Assembly: GCA_023261445.1 (NCBI GenBank)
Contig: JAHFOX010000009.1
Location: forward strand, 1-40,498
DNA: 40,498 nt
Direction: 5' to 3'
DNA from: Planctomycetota bacterium
GTDB lineage: Bacteria > Planctomycetota > Brocadiia > Brocadiales > Brocadiaceae
Positions 38,066 to 40,498 of the stretch are shown piece after piece. The notes under the pieces were generated by a model. It worked only from the letters and a program-made list of their open reading frames with translations. It made no database searches and had not been told where the DNA came from. A program made the position numbers and the translations under genes. Each line of letters starts with the position of its first letter. Within the stretch, counting starts at the first letter, position 1.

Positions 38066-39103
38066 ATGAAAAATACTATGCGCGTGGCAATGTACTACAA
38101 CAACAGAGACGTACGAATCGAAGAGATGCAAACCCCTAAAATTGGTGCTGGAGAGTTGCTTGTAAAGGTGATGGCAAGCGGCATCTGTGGAAGCGATGTA
38201 ATGGAATGGTATCGCATTAAAAAAGCGCCTTTAGTGCTCGGACATGAAATCGCTGGCGAGGTTGTAGCTATTGGCGAAGGAGTTAAACGCTTCAAGGTTG
38301 GCGACCGGGTTACTGTTGCACATCATGTCCCCTGCAATACCTGTCATTACTGCCTGAATGGCCATTATTCGGTATGTGAAACACTGCGCACCACGAATTT
38401 CTATCCCGGTGGTTTTTCTGAATACATCCGCATCCCTCAAATCAATGTTGACCGCGGTACATTTATACTGCCAGACGAAGTCTCTTATGAAGAGGGAACT
38501 TTCGCTGAACCACTAGCCTGTACCCTTCTTGGACAAAGGAAGGCTGTCCTGCGTCCGGGACAAAGCGTGCTTGTTATTGGCAGCGGCATTTCTGGATTGC
38601 TTCACATCCAACTAGCACGTGCATTAGGCGCTGGACGAATATTTGCGGTTGATATTACCGAATACCGTCTAAAATCGGCTAAAAAAATTGGGGCAGACGT
38701 TGTAATCCATGCCAAAGAAAATGTCCCTGCTTATATAAGAGAAAATAATAATGGATCTTTGGCAGACATGGTTATCGTGTGTACCGGTGCGCCTTCAGCC
38801 ATACAACAGGCGTTAAATTCAGTGGAGAGAGGCGGAACTGTCCTTTTCTTTGCCCCAACTGAGCCCGGCGTAACAACGACTGTTAATCTCTGGGACCTCT
38901 GGCGCAATTGTAATTCTATTGTCATGTCTTATGCAGGTCCGCCGGACGACACGGCAGCAGCCATTGAATTGATCAGGGCTGGCAGGGTAAAAGTACGTGA
39001 CTTGATTACCCACAGGTTGGGGATTGCCGAAGCGGCTTTAGGTTTCAAACTGGTTACAGAGGCAAAGGAATCAATCAAGGTCATTATCGAACCGCACAGA
39101 TAA
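38066..39103 (+). CDS. Zinc-dependent medium-chain alcohol/polyol dehydrogenase
   Basis: SGICGSDVMEWY, LGHEIAGEVVAIGEGVKRFKVGDRV, structural-zinc CNTCHYCLNGHYSVC, VLVIGSGISGLLHIQLARALGA. Confidence 0.93.
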   Translation: MKNTMRVAMYYNNRDVRIEEMQTPKIGAGELLVKVMASGICGSDVMEWYRIKKAPLVLGHEIAGEVVAIGEGVKRFKVGDRVTVAHHVPCNTCHYCLNGHYSVCETLRTTNFYPGGFSEYIRIPQINVDRGTFILPDEVSYEEGTFAEPLACTLLGQRKAVLRPGQSVLVIGSGISGLLHIQLARALGAGRIFAVDITEYRLKSAKKIGADVVIHAKENVPAYIRENNNGSLADMVIVCTGAPSAIQQALNSVERGGTVLFFAPTEPGVTTTVNLWDLWRNCNSIVMSYAGPPDDTAAAIELIRAGRVKVRDLITHRLGIAEAALGFKLVTEAKESIKVIIEPHR

Positions 39104-39163
39104 CTAACAAAATCTACTTAAACAACCCTGATAATAGTTTTTATAAATCATTACTAGCCCTCT

Positions 39164-39319
39164 AAAATATGAGACTGCGTCTTGGATTCTTAACAGATTC
39201 GGCAGGCAGTGTTTGCCAAATTAATGAATTTTCCGGACACTGTTTGAAATTTGCGCTTTTCCGAAGATTTAACAGACGGTGTCTGTTAAATTTGTATAAA
39301 TAAAAGCCTCTCATATTTT
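39164..39319. repeat. Possible MITE-like element: 11-bp terminal inverted repeats around three related palindromic units
   Basis: AAAATATGAGA (39164-39174) and TCTCATATTTT (39309-39319); inside are GGCAGGCAGTGTTTGCCAAATT, TTCCGGACACTGTTTGAAATTT and AACAGACGGTGTCTGTTAAATTT. Confidence 0.5.
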
Positions 39320-39874
39320 GGGGATTTAACCGGCGTCTTTGTGGCATATTAACTATATAATTTGTGCCTTTACCAGAAATACCCACCTGTTCGAGCATAT
39401 CCTTGCTAACTAAATCCGTTAAATCTCTCAACCGTCTTAATATCAATATCATCCATTGAACTTTTTTCTTCTGCATACTCATCCCAATCCCTGTCTGATT
39501 TTGATATTAAAAACTTTGTCAGTTCTTTGCCATTTAGCTCCTGTATAGTGCTCCCGTTTCTTACAAAATATCTCCCGTAATAGGAGATTGGAGCATAGGA
39601 AGGCTTAACTTCTATGATAAGAGTGTCTTTGCCTTTCTTGCTTTCACTCACTAATGCCCTTGGGGATTATGCCGAGAATATCTTTTATTTTATTCGGCAC
39701 ATCTTCAAGAAGTTTTCTGGCATTTCCCACGCCGATTGGTTTGCCTTTATCATCAATGCCGATTATCAATTTTCCGCCGTCAGCATTTGCAAAGGCACAA
39801 ATAGCCCTAAGATATTCGTCCCGCCAGTTGGATTTGAATTCTATGTTTTGTGATTAAACTGACTTTAAAGACAT
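39320..39874 (-). pseudogene. Degenerate AlbA_2 (divergent AAA-4, RecG-like) domain gene remnant
   Basis: Minus strand MSLKSV*SQNIEFKSNWRDEYLRAICAFANADGGKLIIGIDDKGKPIGVGNARKLLEDVPNKIKDILGIIPKGISE*, then in a second frame SESKKGKDTLIIEVKPSYAPISYYGRYFVRNGSTIQELNGKELTKFL...TVERF, then a third frame TDLVSKDMLEQVGI. One nonsense codon and two frame changes. The 3' limit is uncertain. Confidence 0.75.
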
Positions 39875-39995
39875 GGTTCCTTTCTTGCCCGGTATAATCC
39901 TTGCGGTTACCCTTCCTCATGACTGATAATAGGAATGTGTCCCTCTTTTTCCTTAATACGAAAAAAAAACAACGATGCAAAATCTTCCCACAGGG

Positions 39996-40496
39996 CTAAA
40001 TCACGAAGTCGCTTGGCGTAAAGCCAAGAACATTTGTAATCGCGTCAATATTTTTCTTTCTGTTTTTAAGCCAGCGTTGTTTCCAATAGTTGACCAATTC
40101 TTTCTTTGAATAGTTTGTAAAAATCGGCTGCTTCGTTTCTCCGTTCAAAAACTTCTTAAAATCCTTTGATAATGGAATGAAATAAACATTCCGTTTGAAA
40201 GAGTGTTTTAAAAGAAAATTGGAGTCAAAACCTAACAAGTCGCCCGCACTACGAATAACACGCATTACCCAACTTGGTCCATCACCAAACTTGTGTCCGA
40301 CTTCAACACCTTTTAATTTGAGAAAGTTAATCATCAGTTGTATTGTCTGCTCACTTAAATGCAAAGTTCCAAAGCCCTTTGTCTGTCCGATTGGTTGGTA
40401 AAGCAGTTCGTTGTTGTATTTAATCCTATTGTATTGTGAACTGTTGCCGTATAAACTTGTTGTGAAAATCCCTACAAGTTTATTGGCTTTACGTTT
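39996..40496 (-). CDS. Hypothetical protein, 5' end beyond the window
   Basis: Open minus frame extends upstream of the listed start to the edge: KRKANKLVGIFTTSLYGNSSQYNRIKYNNELLYQPIGQTKGFGTLHLSEQTIQLMINFLKLKG...SDFVI*. Confidence 0.75.
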   Translation of the reverse strand, partial: KRKANKLVGIFTTSLYGNSSQYNRIKYNNELLYQPIGQTKGFGTLHLSEQTIQLMINFLKLKGVEVGHKFGDGPSWVMRVIRSAGDLLGFDSNFLLKHSFKRNVYFIPLSKDFKKFLNGETKQPIFTNYSKKELVNYWKQRWLKNRKKNIDAITNVLGFTPSDFVI

Positions 40497-40498
40497 TT

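Noticed and set aside
37114-39103. AI-2 (Lsr) degradation locus
   Set aside because: Only an LsrF-like aldolase is present; no LsrK, LsrG or transporter genes, so the label is unsupported.
39201-39293. Three spaced repeats considered as a short CRISPR array
   Set aside because: Units are divergent, spacing is irregular (30 and 40 nt), they are individually palindromic and no cas genes are visible.
39614-39857. Two overlapping plus-strand ORFs (79 and 67 aa)
   Set aside because: They are antisense to the AlbA_2 remnant; homology-like signal is on the minus strand.
39996-40496. Calling the edge ORF DruA/DUF4338 (Druantia)
   Set aside because: I could not find the characteristic DUF4338 segments in the visible part; left unassigned.

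Overview
The window is mostly ordinary bacterial core and envelope genes. Gene content and intergenic repeat style would fit an anammox-type planctomycete, but that assignment is inference only. In order: 5'-truncated purQ; a nuoE-nuoF pair followed 9 bp later by a histidine kinase with an N-terminal Rossmann (NAD-type) domain; a REC-REC-PAS regulator; a MobB-like P-loop NTPase; an exported cyclase-family protein; tRNA-Pro(GGG); ftsH. On the minus strand: nusA-infB-DUF503-rbfA-hisG, then TPR and yebC genes. Then trpG/pabA, pyrF, ftcD, a DMT transporter, an adenosine-specific-kinase-like protein, two M16 peptidases, HtrA, a Gld-type ABC exporter cluster with DUF4340, rpoZ-like, cysK-cysE, an LsrF-like aldolase and a zinc alcohol dehydrogenase. 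The right end is accessory: a degenerate AlbA_2-type gene, a small element with terminal inverted repeats, and a partial unknown ORF running off the edge. The best candidates for something under-described are (1) the NuoEF / Rossmann-kinase / double-receiver module as a possible pyridine-nucleotide-sensing system, (2) a terminator-like hairpin in the nusA leader, and (3) the MITE-like element at 39164-39319. No CRISPR array, rRNA or intact transposase was seen.
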